Below are positions 8,556 to 16,635 of a DNA stretch of 64,000 bases, piece by piece. The DNA is taken from positions 62,001-126,000 of the forward strand of contig NZ_JBGCCT010000026.1 of NCBI RefSeq assembly GCF_041260665.1. Direction: 5' to 3'. Under the pieces are notes generated by a model, which was not told where the DNA came from, ran no database searches, and worked only from the letters and a program-made list of their open reading frames with translations. The translations under genes were made by a program, and so were the position numbers. Numbering within the stretch: the first letter of the stretch is position 1; the number at the start of each line of letters is the position of its first letter. The DNA comes from Catenulispora sp. GP43 (lineage in GTDB: Bacteria > Actinomycetota > Actinomycetes > Streptomycetales > Catenulisporaceae).

Positions 8556-9341
8556 TTACCGGGGCTTGAAGACCTCGAACGCCTGCCGGAGCGCGCCGGC
8601 GGCGTCGGTGAGAGGCACGAATTCGTGGGAGACGAATCCCTGGTACCCCAGCTCGCGCAGATGCGCGGCCACCGCGGGGTAGTTGATCTCCTGCCGCTCG
8701 TCGATCTCGTGGCGGCCCGGGACGCCCGCGGTGTGGAAGTGGCCGATCAGCGGGAAGTACTGGTCGACCGTCCGCAGCAGGTCCCCTTCCATGATCTGCG
8801 AGTGGTAGAAGTCGTAGAGGATCCGCAGCGCCGGTGATCCGACGCGCTCGACCACCTCGGCGGCCCAGGCCGTGCTGGCGCACTCGTGGCCCGCGTGGTC
8901 GACCTTGGTGTTCAGCGGCTCCAGCAGGAGTCCGACACCGGCCGCCTCGGCCTCGGCCGCGAGCGGTGCCAGGCCCTCGACGCACGCGGTGATGGCGTCC
9001 TCAGGGGTCTGCGGTCCGCGGTCGCCGGAGGCGACGGCGACGTACCGGACGTTGTTGGCGACCGCTTTCTTCAGCGCCACGCGGACCTGCTCGCGCAGTT
9101 CCTCGTGCCGGTGCGGGTCGATGAAGCCCTCTTCCAGCGGCATGTGCCCGTCGATGATGACCAGCTCCAGCCCGAGCTCGGCCGCGTGCGGCCAGTGTTC
9201 CTCGGGAAGGAAGTCGACACCTTCGAACCCGATGGCCTTCGCCTGCGCCAACAGGTCGCCGGGTGGAGGTGTGGGCTCGGTGAACGACCACCACGCGAAG
9301 CTTTGCCGGTAACCCGGGGCAGCCTGAGATCCGTCTTGCAT
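8556..9341 (-). CDS. Hydroxypyruvate isomerase-like TIM-barrel protein
   Basis: 261 residues from the ATG at 9,341, which has a G-run ribosome site six bases upstream; an in-frame ATG 11 codons earlier lacks one. The xylose-isomerase-like TIM barrel (AP endonuclease family 2) is shown by EPLNTKVD, LRILYDFYHSQIMEGDL and GHFHTAGVPGRHE, which hold metal-binding Glu, Asp and His residues of hydroxypyruvate isomerases. Such proteins isomerise or epimerise small ketoses and cyclitol-derived compounds. It is the first gene of the minus-strand operon running to 3,514. Exact substrate unknown. Confidence 0.8.
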   Translation of the reverse strand: MQDGSQAAPGYRQSFAWWSFTEPTPPPGDLLAQAKAIGFEGVDFLPEEHWPHAAELGLELVIIDGHMPLEEGFIDPHRHEELREQVRVALKKAVANNVRYVAVASGDRGPQTPEDAITACVEGLAPLAAEAEAAGVGLLLEPLNTKVDHAGHECASTAWAAEVVERVGSPALRILYDFYHSQIMEGDLLRTVDQYFPLIGHFHTAGVPGRHEIDERQEINYPAVAAHLRELGYQGFVSHEFVPLTDAAGALRQAFEVFKPR

Positions 9342-9426
9342 AAGAAACCCCCCATGCACGTCGTCGCGCCACATCCGCGGCCAAGCCGCACGGATGCGAA
9401 CATCGGAGTTCGACGATCAAGGCCGG

Positions 9427-9456
9427 AGTCTAGTTCAGTGTCCTGAGCCCGTCCAG
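9427..9456 (-). promoter_or_regulatory. Candidate promoter for the isomerase-like operon
   Basis: On the minus strand TGGACG and TAGACT are separated by 17 bases, about 90 bases before the ATG at 9,341. Match to the sigma-70-type consensus is moderate (four of six at -35). Together with the plus-strand candidate next to it, it would make 9,342-9,641 a divergent promoter region; I see nothing else in that 300-base gap. Confidence 0.3.
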
Positions 9457-9494
9457 AGATTGAATGCCAGGCCTCTGCGACTTGAACCGGACCG

Positions 9495-9523
9495 TTGCCA
9501 GCCCGTAACAGAGCCCTTAGGAT
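9495..9523 (+). promoter_or_regulatory. Candidate promoter for the ABC transporter operon
   Basis: TTGCCA (9,495-9,500) and TAGGAT (9,518-9,523) are separated by exactly 17 bases, a good sigma-70/HrdB-like match. The predicted transcript would have a leader of about 110 bases before the ATG at 9,642. Weak in-frame start codons within the leader exist but lack ribosome sites. Confidence 0.45.
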
Positions 9524-9641
9524 GACCGACCGGCGATTGTGCCGCTTTACCGAAGCCGTGGCTACGCGGGGGCGCTTGCGTAGTGCGTGGACACCGATCC
9601 ACGACTGCCGGCCAGAGACTACGGATTGCAAGGGTGTCAGC

Positions 9642-11570
9642 ATGCGCATACTCAATGACCGCTTGCTCCTGTTCAGATCCCTCGGATCAGGCGGACTGCC
9701 GGTCGCGGTGCTGCTCGGCACGGCGCTGGTCGCCTCGGCGTGCATCCCCGCCGCCACCGCGGCGGCTTTGGGCTTCATGGTCAGCAGGCTGACGACGTCG
9801 ACGGCTTCGGACCTGTTCGGCGCGGCGCTGCTGCCTCTGGTCCTGTTCGGCTGCGTCCTGTTCGCCGGGCACTTGGCCGACGCGGCCGTCAAACCGCTGG
9901 AGTTCCAGGTCCGGACCCGCGTCGACGGCCGCCATCGGACCCGCGTGCTGTCCCTGACCACCGGCGTGCCCTCGATCGGCCCGCTGGAGGACCCGACGGT
10001 GCAGCGGCTGATCCGGCGCACCAGTGCCGAACCCGAGCACGGCGCCACGACCCCGGCCGACGGCGCGATCGCGCAGCTGCGCTGGGGCGCGGGCCTGATC
10101 GGCGCGATCGCCGCCTGCGCCGTGGTGGCGCGCTACGAATGGTGGCTCGTCCCGCTGCTGATCGTGCCGGCTCTGGTCGGCCTTTATCTGCGCGCCCACC
10201 AGTACGGCGGCGCGGTGATGTCGCTGCAGTCGGCGATGAAGGAGGAGATGCACGCCGACGTCTGGCGCAACGCGGCATCCTCCGCCGCCGAGGGCAAGGA
10301 CGTCCGGGTCTTCGGCTTCGCCGACTGGATGGTCGAGCGGATGCAGACCCATGTGGAGGCCGGCAACATGCCGTTCTGGCGGCACGTGTCCGGCGTGGCG
10401 GCCCGTTCCTGGCTCCAGTTCGCCCTCGTGATGATCGGGCTGTGTCCCGCCTACATCCTGGTCAGCCTGGACGCGGCGCACGGCCGGACGGCCCTGGCGG
10501 TGCAGACCGCGGTCCTGCTGGCCGGCTGGACCGTCTACAGCTCGGTGGGCTCCGGCGACGTCGTCTACCAGATGGCCGGCTCGGTCGAGGTGCTTCGCTC
10601 CTTCGAGAAACTGGACGCCGCCCTGAGCCCGCTGATCGCAGCGCCGGACACCGCAGAGCCGGCGGCCACGATGCCGGGTGCACCGCAGCTGATCCGTTTC
10701 GAGGACGTGAGTTTCCACTACCCGGGGACCGACCGGGCCGTGCTCGACCACATCGACCTCGAGATACGCCCCGGGGAACTGCTGGCGATCGTCGGCCTCA
10801 ACGGCGCCGGGAAGTCCACGCTCATCAAGCTTCTGTCCGGGCTCTACACCCCGGATTCCGGCCGGATCACCGCGGACGGGAAGGACATCGGGGCACAGGG
10901 CTGGGACGCCTGGCGCAGCCGCGTCTCAGTGGTCTTCCAGGACTTCATCCGCTACGAGTTGTCCGCGGCGGACAACGTGACCCTCGGGCAGGCCTACGTG
11001 CCGGCCGACCAGGCCGCCGCCGATGACGCCGCGGTGGCGGCCGGCTTCGACGACGTGCTGGCCAAACTCCCGAACGGCTGGCAGACCCCGCTGGCCCGCG
11101 GCCGCGAGGGCGGCGTCGACCTGTCGGGAGGCCAGTGGCAGCAGGCCGTGCTGGCCCGGGCGCTGTACGCGGTGCGCAAGGGCGCGCGCCTGCTCGTCCT
11201 CGACGAGCCGACCGCCCACCTCGACGTGCGGACCGAGTTCGAGGTGTTCCACCGGCTCGCCGAGCACCGGGGCGACACCGGCGTCGTGCTGATCTCGCAC
11301 CGGCTGTCCACGGTCCGGCAGGCGGACCGCATCGTGCTGCTGGAGAACGGGCGGATCACCGAGGCCGGCGACCACGACGAGCTCATGGCGCTCGGCGGTT
11401 CCTATGCCGAACTGTTCACGGTGCAGGCCAAGAGCCTGCTGCGCACCGAGGACGCAGAGACAGAAGCAGCGGCGGAAGCTGAGGCCGATGCAGAGGTAGA
11501 GGTAGAGGCAGAGGCAGAGCCCGCAGGCGCGACAGAGCTGGAAGCCGAGCCCGAGGGGAGCACGCTGTGA
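9642..11570 (+). CDS. ABC exporter half-transporter 1 (TMD-NBD)
   Basis: 642 residues from ATG 9,642, preceded by AAGGGTG. An N-terminal six-helix exporter-type membrane domain (about 15-320) is followed by an ATPase with Walker A GLNGAGKST, signature LSGGQWQQ, Walker B LLVLDEPTAHLD and an H-loop SHRLS. The C-terminal tail after about residue 600 is a Glu/Ala-rich low-complexity stretch. Its stop overlaps the start of the second half-transporter (GTGA), so the pair probably forms a heterodimer that exports the cluster product or gives self-protection. Export direction is inferred from the fused architecture. Confidence 0.9.
   Translation: MRILNDRLLLFRSLGSGGLPVAVLLGTALVASACIPAATAAALGFMVSRLTTSTASDLFGAALLPLVLFGCVLFAGHLADAAVKPLEFQVRTRVDGRHRTRVLSLTTGVPSIGPLEDPTVQRLIRRTSAEPEHGATTPADGAIAQLRWGAGLIGAIAACAVVARYEWWLVPLLIVPALVGLYLRAHQYGGAVMSLQSAMKEEMHADVWRNAASSAAEGKDVRVFGFADWMVERMQTHVEAGNMPFWRHVSGVAARSWLQFALVMIGLCPAYILVSLDAAHGRTALAVQTAVLLAGWTVYSSVGSGDVVYQMAGSVEVLRSFEKLDAALSPLIAAPDTAEPAATMPGAPQLIRFEDVSFHYPGTDRAVLDHIDLEIRPGELLAIVGLNGAGKSTLIKLLSGLYTPDSGRITADGKDIGAQGWDAWRSRVSVVFQDFIRYELSAADNVTLGQAYVPADQAAADDAAVAAGFDDVLAKLPNGWQTPLARGREGGVDLSGGQWQQAVLARALYAVRKGARLLVLDEPTAHLDVRTEFEVFHRLAEHRGDTGVVLISHRLSTVRQADRIVLLENGRITEAGDHDELMALGGSYAELFTVQAKSLLRTEDAETEAAAEAEADAEVEVEAEAEPAGATELEAEPEGSTL
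11453..11525 (+). repeat. Glu/Ala-coding low-complexity repeat
   Basis: Degenerate GCAGAG/GAGGTA-type hexamer repeats encode an acidic tail (EAEAEADAEVEVEAEAE-like) at the end of the first ABC half-transporter. Base composition is less GC-rich than the flanks, consistent with replication slippage. Confidence 0.7.
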
Positions 11571-13387
11571 GCAGGGTTCTGCGACTGTGGGCTGAGATCT
11601 TCGTCCTGTCCTGGCGCCGCGTGCCCGGGCTCACGCTGGCCACGCTGGCCGCTTTGGCCGTCCGGGTGTTCGCCGTGGCCGGGAGCGCGCTGGCCCTGCG
11701 CGCCGCGGTCGACGCCGCCACGAAGCGGGAGCCGACGGCGGCGGTGCTCGCCGCCGCCGCGGCCGCGGTCGCCTACGGCCTGCTGATCGTCGTCCAGGAC
11801 ATCACCGACGCCCTGCTGCTCACCGTCGGCGACCGCGTCGGACGGCTGGACATCCACCCGCGGATCTTCCGCGACCTGGCCACCATCGAGAGCCTGGACC
11901 ACCTGGAGCGGCCCGAGTATCTGGACCACATCACCCTGGTGCGCAAGGCGGGAAGCCGGCTGGCCGCCGGCATGTGGAACACGCTGCGCTCGGTCGGCGG
12001 CGTGGCCGGCCTGATCGCCAGTCTCCTCGTGCTGGGCAGTGTGAGCCCGTGGCTGACCCTGCTGCTCGCCTTCGCGGCCGTGCCGATCTGGTTCGACAAC
12101 CGCGCGCAGCTGAGCATCATCCGCGCCGATCTCGCGACCGCCGAGCCCTACCGGCTCCAGCAGCACCTGTTCGGCCTCGGGCTGTCCGCCTCGGAGGGCA
12201 AGGAGATCCGGGTGTCCGGAGCCGGGCCCGAACTCGTACGCCGCCAGGCGGAGGCCTGGCAGGAGGCGATGCGCCCCCGGGCGCGGGCCCAGATGGCCGC
12301 CGGAGTGTGGGCGCTGACCGGCTGGACCGTCTTCTCGGCGGCGTTCGTGGCCGGCCTGGTGCTCGCCGTCGACCGGACCGCGCACGGCCACGGCTCCCCC
12401 GGCGACCTGGTCCTGCTCGTCACCATCGCCGTCACGCTGCGGGCCTCGGTCCAGTCCATCGTGGAGAGCACGGCGGCGACCATGAGCGTCCGGCAGTTCA
12501 TCGCGCCGTACCTGTGGCTGGAGGACTACGCGAAGGCCGCGCGCGCGAGCGCGACCGCCGCCACCGAACCGCCCGCGACGCTCAGCGACGGCATCACGAT
12601 CGAGAACCTCGGCTACCAGTACCCGGGTGCATCCCGGCCCGCCCTGGAGGCCGTCGACATCAAGCTTCCGGCGGGCTCGGTGGTGGCGATCGTGGGCGAG
12701 TACGGATCCGGCAAGACGACGCTGGTGAAGCTGCTCTGCAAGTTCTACGCGCCGCAGTCCGGGCGGATCACCGTCGACGGCACCGATCTGGCCGGGCTGC
12801 GCGCGTCGTCGTGGCGCAGCCGGTCCACCGCGGCCTTCCAGGACTTCGGACGCTTCCACACCGCCTTCATCGAGAACGTCGGCCTCGGCGACCTGCCGAG
12901 TCTGGCCGACGAGGACCGCGTCCGCGCCGCCTTGGCCGACGCCGACGCGCTGGAACTGGCCGAGGGACTGCCAGACGGGCTGAACACCCTGCTGGGGCGG
13001 GAGCTGGGCGGGTTCGACCTCTCCGAGGGACAGTGGCAGCGCACGGCGCTGGCGCGCGCGTCGATGCGCAGCGAGCCGCTGCTCATGGTCCTGGACGAGC
13101 CCACGGCTTCCCTGGACGCGCACAGCGAGCACGCCATCTTCAAGCGCTACATGGAACGCGCGAGAGAGTTGAGCGCACGCACCGGCGCCGTCACGGTCGT
13201 CGTCTCCCACCGGTTCTCGACGGTCACCGACGCGGACCTGATCCTGGTGCTGGAGGAGGGTCGGCTGGCCGCCGCCGGCAGCCACGCCGAACTGCTGGCC
13301 CAGGGCGGGACCTACGCCGAGCTCTACGCCATCCAGGCGGAGGCCTACCGGATGCCGGCGGACTCACCCGCGACGCCAGGGCGCTGA
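11567..13387 (+). CDS. ABC exporter half-transporter 2 (TMD-NBD)
   Basis: 606 residues, GTG start overlapping the previous stop. Membrane domain about 15-310, then an ATPase with Walker A GEYGSGKTT, signature LSEGQWQR (Glu in place of the first Gly of LSGGQ), Walker B LLMVLDEPTASLD and SHRFS. A slightly altered signature in one of two half-transporters is common in heterodimeric exporters with one degenerate site, although here the Walker B Glu is kept in both. Acts in the cytoplasmic membrane with the preceding gene product. Confidence 0.9.
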   Translation: MSRVLRLWAEIFVLSWRRVPGLTLATLAALAVRVFAVAGSALALRAAVDAATKREPTAAVLAAAAAAVAYGLLIVVQDITDALLLTVGDRVGRLDIHPRIFRDLATIESLDHLERPEYLDHITLVRKAGSRLAAGMWNTLRSVGGVAGLIASLLVLGSVSPWLTLLLAFAAVPIWFDNRAQLSIIRADLATAEPYRLQQHLFGLGLSASEGKEIRVSGAGPELVRRQAEAWQEAMRPRARAQMAAGVWALTGWTVFSAAFVAGLVLAVDRTAHGHGSPGDLVLLVTIAVTLRASVQSIVESTAATMSVRQFIAPYLWLEDYAKAARASATAATEPPATLSDGITIENLGYQYPGASRPALEAVDIKLPAGSVVAIVGEYGSGKTTLVKLLCKFYAPQSGRITVDGTDLAGLRASSWRSRSTAAFQDFGRFHTAFIENVGLGDLPSLADEDRVRAALADADALELAEGLPDGLNTLLGRELGGFDLSEGQWQRTALARASMRSEPLLMVLDEPTASLDAHSEHAIFKRYMERARELSARTGAVTVVVSHRFSTVTDADLILVLEEGRLAAAGSHAELLAQGGTYAELYAIQAEAYRMPADSPATPGR

Positions 13388-13465
13388 GCGAAGGCCACGA
13401 AGAGCATCTCCTTGTGTAAAACGCGGACGGCTACGGCTTTCCGGACTGGGGAAAGGAATGTCGGC

Positions 13466-14485
13466 ATGCAAGCTCTGGAATTCGGGGGCGGGGCACAGGC
13501 CAGGGTCATCGAGATCGACCAGGCACCGCCCGCATCGGGGTGGGCGCGGGTCCGCGTGCACTACAACAGCGTGTGCGGCAGCGACCTGTGGCTGTACGAG
13601 GGCAAGTGGCACGGCAACCGCTATCCCATCGTCCCGGGCCACGAATGGTCGGGGATCGTCACCGAGGTCGGCGACACGGGCAGGGAGTGGATCGGCCGCC
13701 CCGTGATCGGGGACCTCATCCACGCCTGCGGGGTCTGCGACCCCTGCCGCGACGGCCTGCCGGTCATGTGCGAGTCGCTGACAGAGGTCGGATTCACCGT
13801 CAACGGCGGCTGCGCCGAGTATGTGGACGTCCCGGTCGCCAACCTGTACGCGGTCCCGGACGGGCTCAGCCTCGCCGCGGCCTGCCAGACCGAGCCGCTG
13901 TCGGTGGCCCTGCACGCCGTCGCCCGCGCCGCGCTGCGGCCCGGAGAGCGGGTCGCGGTACTGGGCTGCGGCGGGATCGGCCTGCTGATCGCCCAGGCCG
14001 CGCACGCCGCCGGCGCGGTGGTCGAGCTGGCCACCGATCCGGTCGCGTTCCGGCGCGGGGTCGCCGAGCGGATCGGCGTGGCGCAGGCCGTGGAGCCGGG
14101 CTCCGAGCAGATCCAGGCCGTACGCGGCAAGGGTTTCGACGCCGTCTTCGAGGCCTCCGGCGCGCCGGACTCCGCGGTGGGCGCGCTGGAGCTGGTCCGG
14201 CCGGGCGGCCGCGTGGTCCTGGTCGGCTACCGGGTGGGGGCCACGCATCCGATCGAGACCGCCAAGCTGCCGCTGGCCTACGCGACCATGATCGGCGTCA
14301 TGGGCCCGGGCGGGAAGTACCGCGACGCGCTGAACCTGCTGGCCCGCGGGGCGGTCGACGCCGAGCCGCTGCTCACCGACTTCGTCAAGCTCGACGAGCA
14401 CGGGCCCGCGCTGCGGCGCGCCCTGGACAAGGCCGACGGGACCATCCGCGTCGTCTTCGACCTGGCCGGCGCGGACGGCGCCTGA
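13466..14485 (+). CDS. Zinc-dependent medium-chain alcohol dehydrogenase
   Basis: 339 residues from ATG 13,466 after GGAAAGGAAT. Catalytic zinc ligands Cys37 (SVCGSD), His59 and Glu60 (GHEW) are present, as is the structural zinc set C88, C91, C94 and C102. The NAD(P) loop is LGCGGIGLL. Sorbitol/threonine dehydrogenase-like; similar enzymes oxidise 2-deoxy-scyllo-inosamine in aminocyclitol pathways (NeoA type), which would pair well with the aminotransferase at 7,243. The substrate is an inference. Follows the ABC genes by 78 bases. Confidence 0.85.
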   Translation: MQALEFGGGAQARVIEIDQAPPASGWARVRVHYNSVCGSDLWLYEGKWHGNRYPIVPGHEWSGIVTEVGDTGREWIGRPVIGDLIHACGVCDPCRDGLPVMCESLTEVGFTVNGGCAEYVDVPVANLYAVPDGLSLAAACQTEPLSVALHAVARAALRPGERVAVLGCGGIGLLIAQAAHAAGAVVELATDPVAFRRGVAERIGVAQAVEPGSEQIQAVRGKGFDAVFEASGAPDSAVGALELVRPGGRVVLVGYRVGATHPIETAKLPLAYATMIGVMGPGGKYRDALNLLARGAVDAEPLLTDFVKLDEHGPALRRALDKADGTIRVVFDLAGADGA

Positions 14486-14494
14486 TCACCGGCA

Positions 14495-14524
14495 GGGGCC
14501 GCGGCCCGCGCCGGGCCGGGCCCC
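14495..14524 (+). terminator. Strong GC hairpin between dehydrogenase and N-oxygenase genes
   Basis: Arms 14,495-14,507 and 14,513-14,524 pair over 12 base pairs with one bulged G and a five-base loop. No U-tract follows, so it may be a partial terminator or attenuator that lowers expression of the next gene, or an RNA stability element. It lies 10 bases after the dehydrogenase stop. Confidence 0.4.
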
Positions 14525-14575
14525 CATCCCGCCGATTCCGACACCGACACCGGCACATCCGCTTGGGAGGCCGCC

Positions 14576-15268
14576 TTGTCATCCGATCCCATCCCGGCGC
14601 CGCGGACCGTCCGCGATCAGTTCCGCAGCAAGATGCTCGACCCGTCCTTCCCCTGTCTGGGCGGCGCTTCGGCCGTGCGGCGCGGCAGCTATCGGCTCCG
14701 GATCTATCCGGAACTGGGCTCGCCCGCAGCCATCGAGGACTGCGCCGAGCAGCTTCGGCGGTTCACGGCCGAGAACCCGGCGCCGACCCACCCGGTCGCG
14801 GTCCACGTCGCGGTGTTCGACGGCCCCTACGGCCTCGACGAGGCGGGGTTCGAAGAGTTGTTGTGGCGGCAGTTGTGCGGCATGCACGAGCTGGACGACG
14901 CTGACGCCGACGCCGACGCGGCCGGCCCTGGCGAGCCGACAGGGTCCGACGGCGAGGACAACGAGGACAACGAGGACGACCCAGGGTTCTGCTATCAGGG
15001 CCGTGACTTCTTCGTCGTCGGGTTGCACGCGGCCGCGTCGCGGATCGCGCGCCGGTTCCAGTGGCCGACCCTGGCCTTCAACGCGCTCTCCCACGAACGG
15101 CCGCTACAGGACGCGGGGAAGTACGGCGACATGCTGCGCAAGATCAGAGAGCGGGATCTGCGACTCCAGGGCTCGCTGAACCCGACTCTGACGCTTCCGC
15201 AGCTCGCCCAGTTCTCAGGGCGCGACGTCGGCGCCGACTGGCGGTGTCCGCTGCACGGCGGGGACTGA
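14576..15268 (+). CDS. YqcI/YcgG-family haem N-oxygenase, GntA/DcsA-like
   Basis: 230 residues, TTG start with GGGAGG five bases upstream. Family motifs are clear: FPCLGG (25-30), FFVVGLHAAASRIARRF (145-161), PTLAFNALSHE (164-174), IRERDLRLQGSLNP (190-203) and SGRDVGADWRCP (214-225). Characterised members are haem enzymes that hydroxylate guanidine nitrogens: DcsA on arginine in D-cycloserine biosynthesis and GntA in guanitoxin biosynthesis. An acidic Asp/Glu-rich insertion fills 107-135. With the 2-ketoarginine-type methyltransferase it suggests an N-hydroxyguanidine, but the substrate is unproven. Its last 54 bases overlap the convergent condensation gene. Confidence 0.8.
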   Translation: MSSDPIPAPRTVRDQFRSKMLDPSFPCLGGASAVRRGSYRLRIYPELGSPAAIEDCAEQLRRFTAENPAPTHPVAVHVAVFDGPYGLDEAGFEELLWRQLCGMHELDDADADADAAGPGEPTGSDGEDNEDNEDDPGFCYQGRDFFVVGLHAAASRIARRFQWPTLAFNALSHERPLQDAGKYGDMLRKIRERDLRLQGSLNPTLTLPQLAQFSGRDVGADWRCPLHGGD

Positions 15269-16555
15269 TCCGCCGGCGGGGTCGTCGCGCACGGCGGCGA
15301 TCGTCTCCAGGACGGCGGAGCGCACCTCGAGGGCGGTCTCCGTGTCGACCGCCGCGAGCCGGTGGAAGAGCTCGCCGCGGAAACCCGCTCCCTCGCTGTA
15401 CCAGTTGAGCGCGATGTCACGCCACGTGCTCTGCTCCACTTCCGTCTCGACCTCGTCGACCGACATCCCGTGCAGCTTGGGACGTTGCTGCTCGGTGATC
15501 GGCAGGGCGGACAGGGTCGGCATGCTGCATTTGAAGAACAGGGGATTGCCGAGGGCGGCCAGCACCTCGTCGTAGTACACCGCGCCGAACGCGGCCGTGG
15601 CGTTCCAGGGTTCGCGGACGCGGGCCACGACGTCGGCCAGCCCTTCCCCGGGAGCGGCGTGGACTCGCACCAGGCGCGTGTTGAGGAAGAGCCCGACGAC
15701 CTCCAGCAGGGCCGGATCGTCACGGTTCGCGGTGTCCACGCCGATCAGCAGGTCGGGTTGTCCGCAGACCTTTGACATCCCCATCGCGGTGGCGGTCATC
15801 AGGACGACGAACGGGGGTACCCGCAGCCGCTTGGAGACCTCACGCACCAGCGCCGCGTGCTCGCCGTCGATGACGACCGGCATGATGTCGATGTCCGTCG
15901 GCGCCCCGGCGTACGGCTCGCGGGGCGCCGGCCACCGGACCGGCCTCGGGCCCTGGCCCAGAGCCCGGCGGTAGTGGTCGATCGCCGCATCCCGCAGCGC
16001 GCTGGCCGCCTCGCGCTGGGTCGTGGCGTATTCGGCGTAGGTCGTGGTGAGGATCGGCAGTTCCGCCGGTCGGCCCTGCACCCGGGCGGCGTAGAACTCG
16101 CCGAGGTCGCGCCACAGCAGCCCGATGGACCAGCCGTCATAGATCAGATGGTTGACGGCGATGATCAGCAGCGGCACGGATCGCCGCTCGTGGAACTCCA
16201 CCCGGAACAGGGGACGCCCGCCGAGGATGTCCGCGAGCGTGTACCGCCCGCCGGCGGGGTTCTCGGCGAGCTCGGCGATCGGGTCGTCGCAGGCCGGGAA
16301 ACTGGTCACCTGGTCCAGCTCGCCGGGCTCGGCGACGTACTGCAACAGGGCTTCGCCGTCCTGCCGGATCACCGTGCGCAGCGCACTGTGGCGTTCGATG
16401 AGGTCGGCCACCGCCCCGGACAGCGCGGGGAAGTCGACCGCGCCCTCCAGCCGGAAGCAGGAGACGCTGTCGTACCGGCCCGCCGCCGACGGATGGTCGA
16501 CGATGTTCCGGATCATCTCCTCCTGCACCGACGACAGTGGCGAATGCCCGTCCAT
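15215..16555 (-). CDS. Stand-alone NRPS condensation protein
   Basis: 446 residues from the ATG at 16,555. Only a condensation domain is seen: N-terminal LSSVQEEM (7-14), core motif NHLIYDGWS (135-143) in which the first His of HHxxxDG is Asn135 while the catalytic His136 and Asp140 remain, then DIDIMPV and VGVDTANR in the C-terminal half. It would join two carrier-bound residues, or a carrier-bound residue and a soluble amine. Last gene of the minus operon from 23,462; 80 bases separate it from the A-T-C gene. Confidence 0.88.
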   Translation of the reverse strand: MDGHSPLSSVQEEMIRNIVDHPSAAGRYDSVSCFRLEGAVDFPALSGAVADLIERHSALRTVIRQDGEALLQYVAEPGELDQVTSFPACDDPIAELAENPAGGRYTLADILGGRPLFRVEFHERRSVPLLIIAVNHLIYDGWSIGLLWRDLGEFYAARVQGRPAELPILTTTYAEYATTQREAASALRDAAIDHYRRALGQGPRPVRWPAPREPYAGAPTDIDIMPVVIDGEHAALVREVSKRLRVPPFVVLMTATAMGMSKVCGQPDLLIGVDTANRDDPALLEVVGLFLNTRLVRVHAAPGEGLADVVARVREPWNATAAFGAVYYDEVLAALGNPLFFKCSMPTLSALPITEQQRPKLHGMSVDEVETEVEQSTWRDIALNWYSEGAGFRGELFHRLAAVDTETALEVRSAVLETIAAVRDDPAGGSVPAVQRTPPVGADVAP

Positions 16556-16635
16556 GCGCGTCCCGCCCTTCCTTGCCTCGTTCCCGCTGTCGACCTTGGT
16601 CACGACCTGGGCCCCCGCCCCCGGCGCACGCGCGC

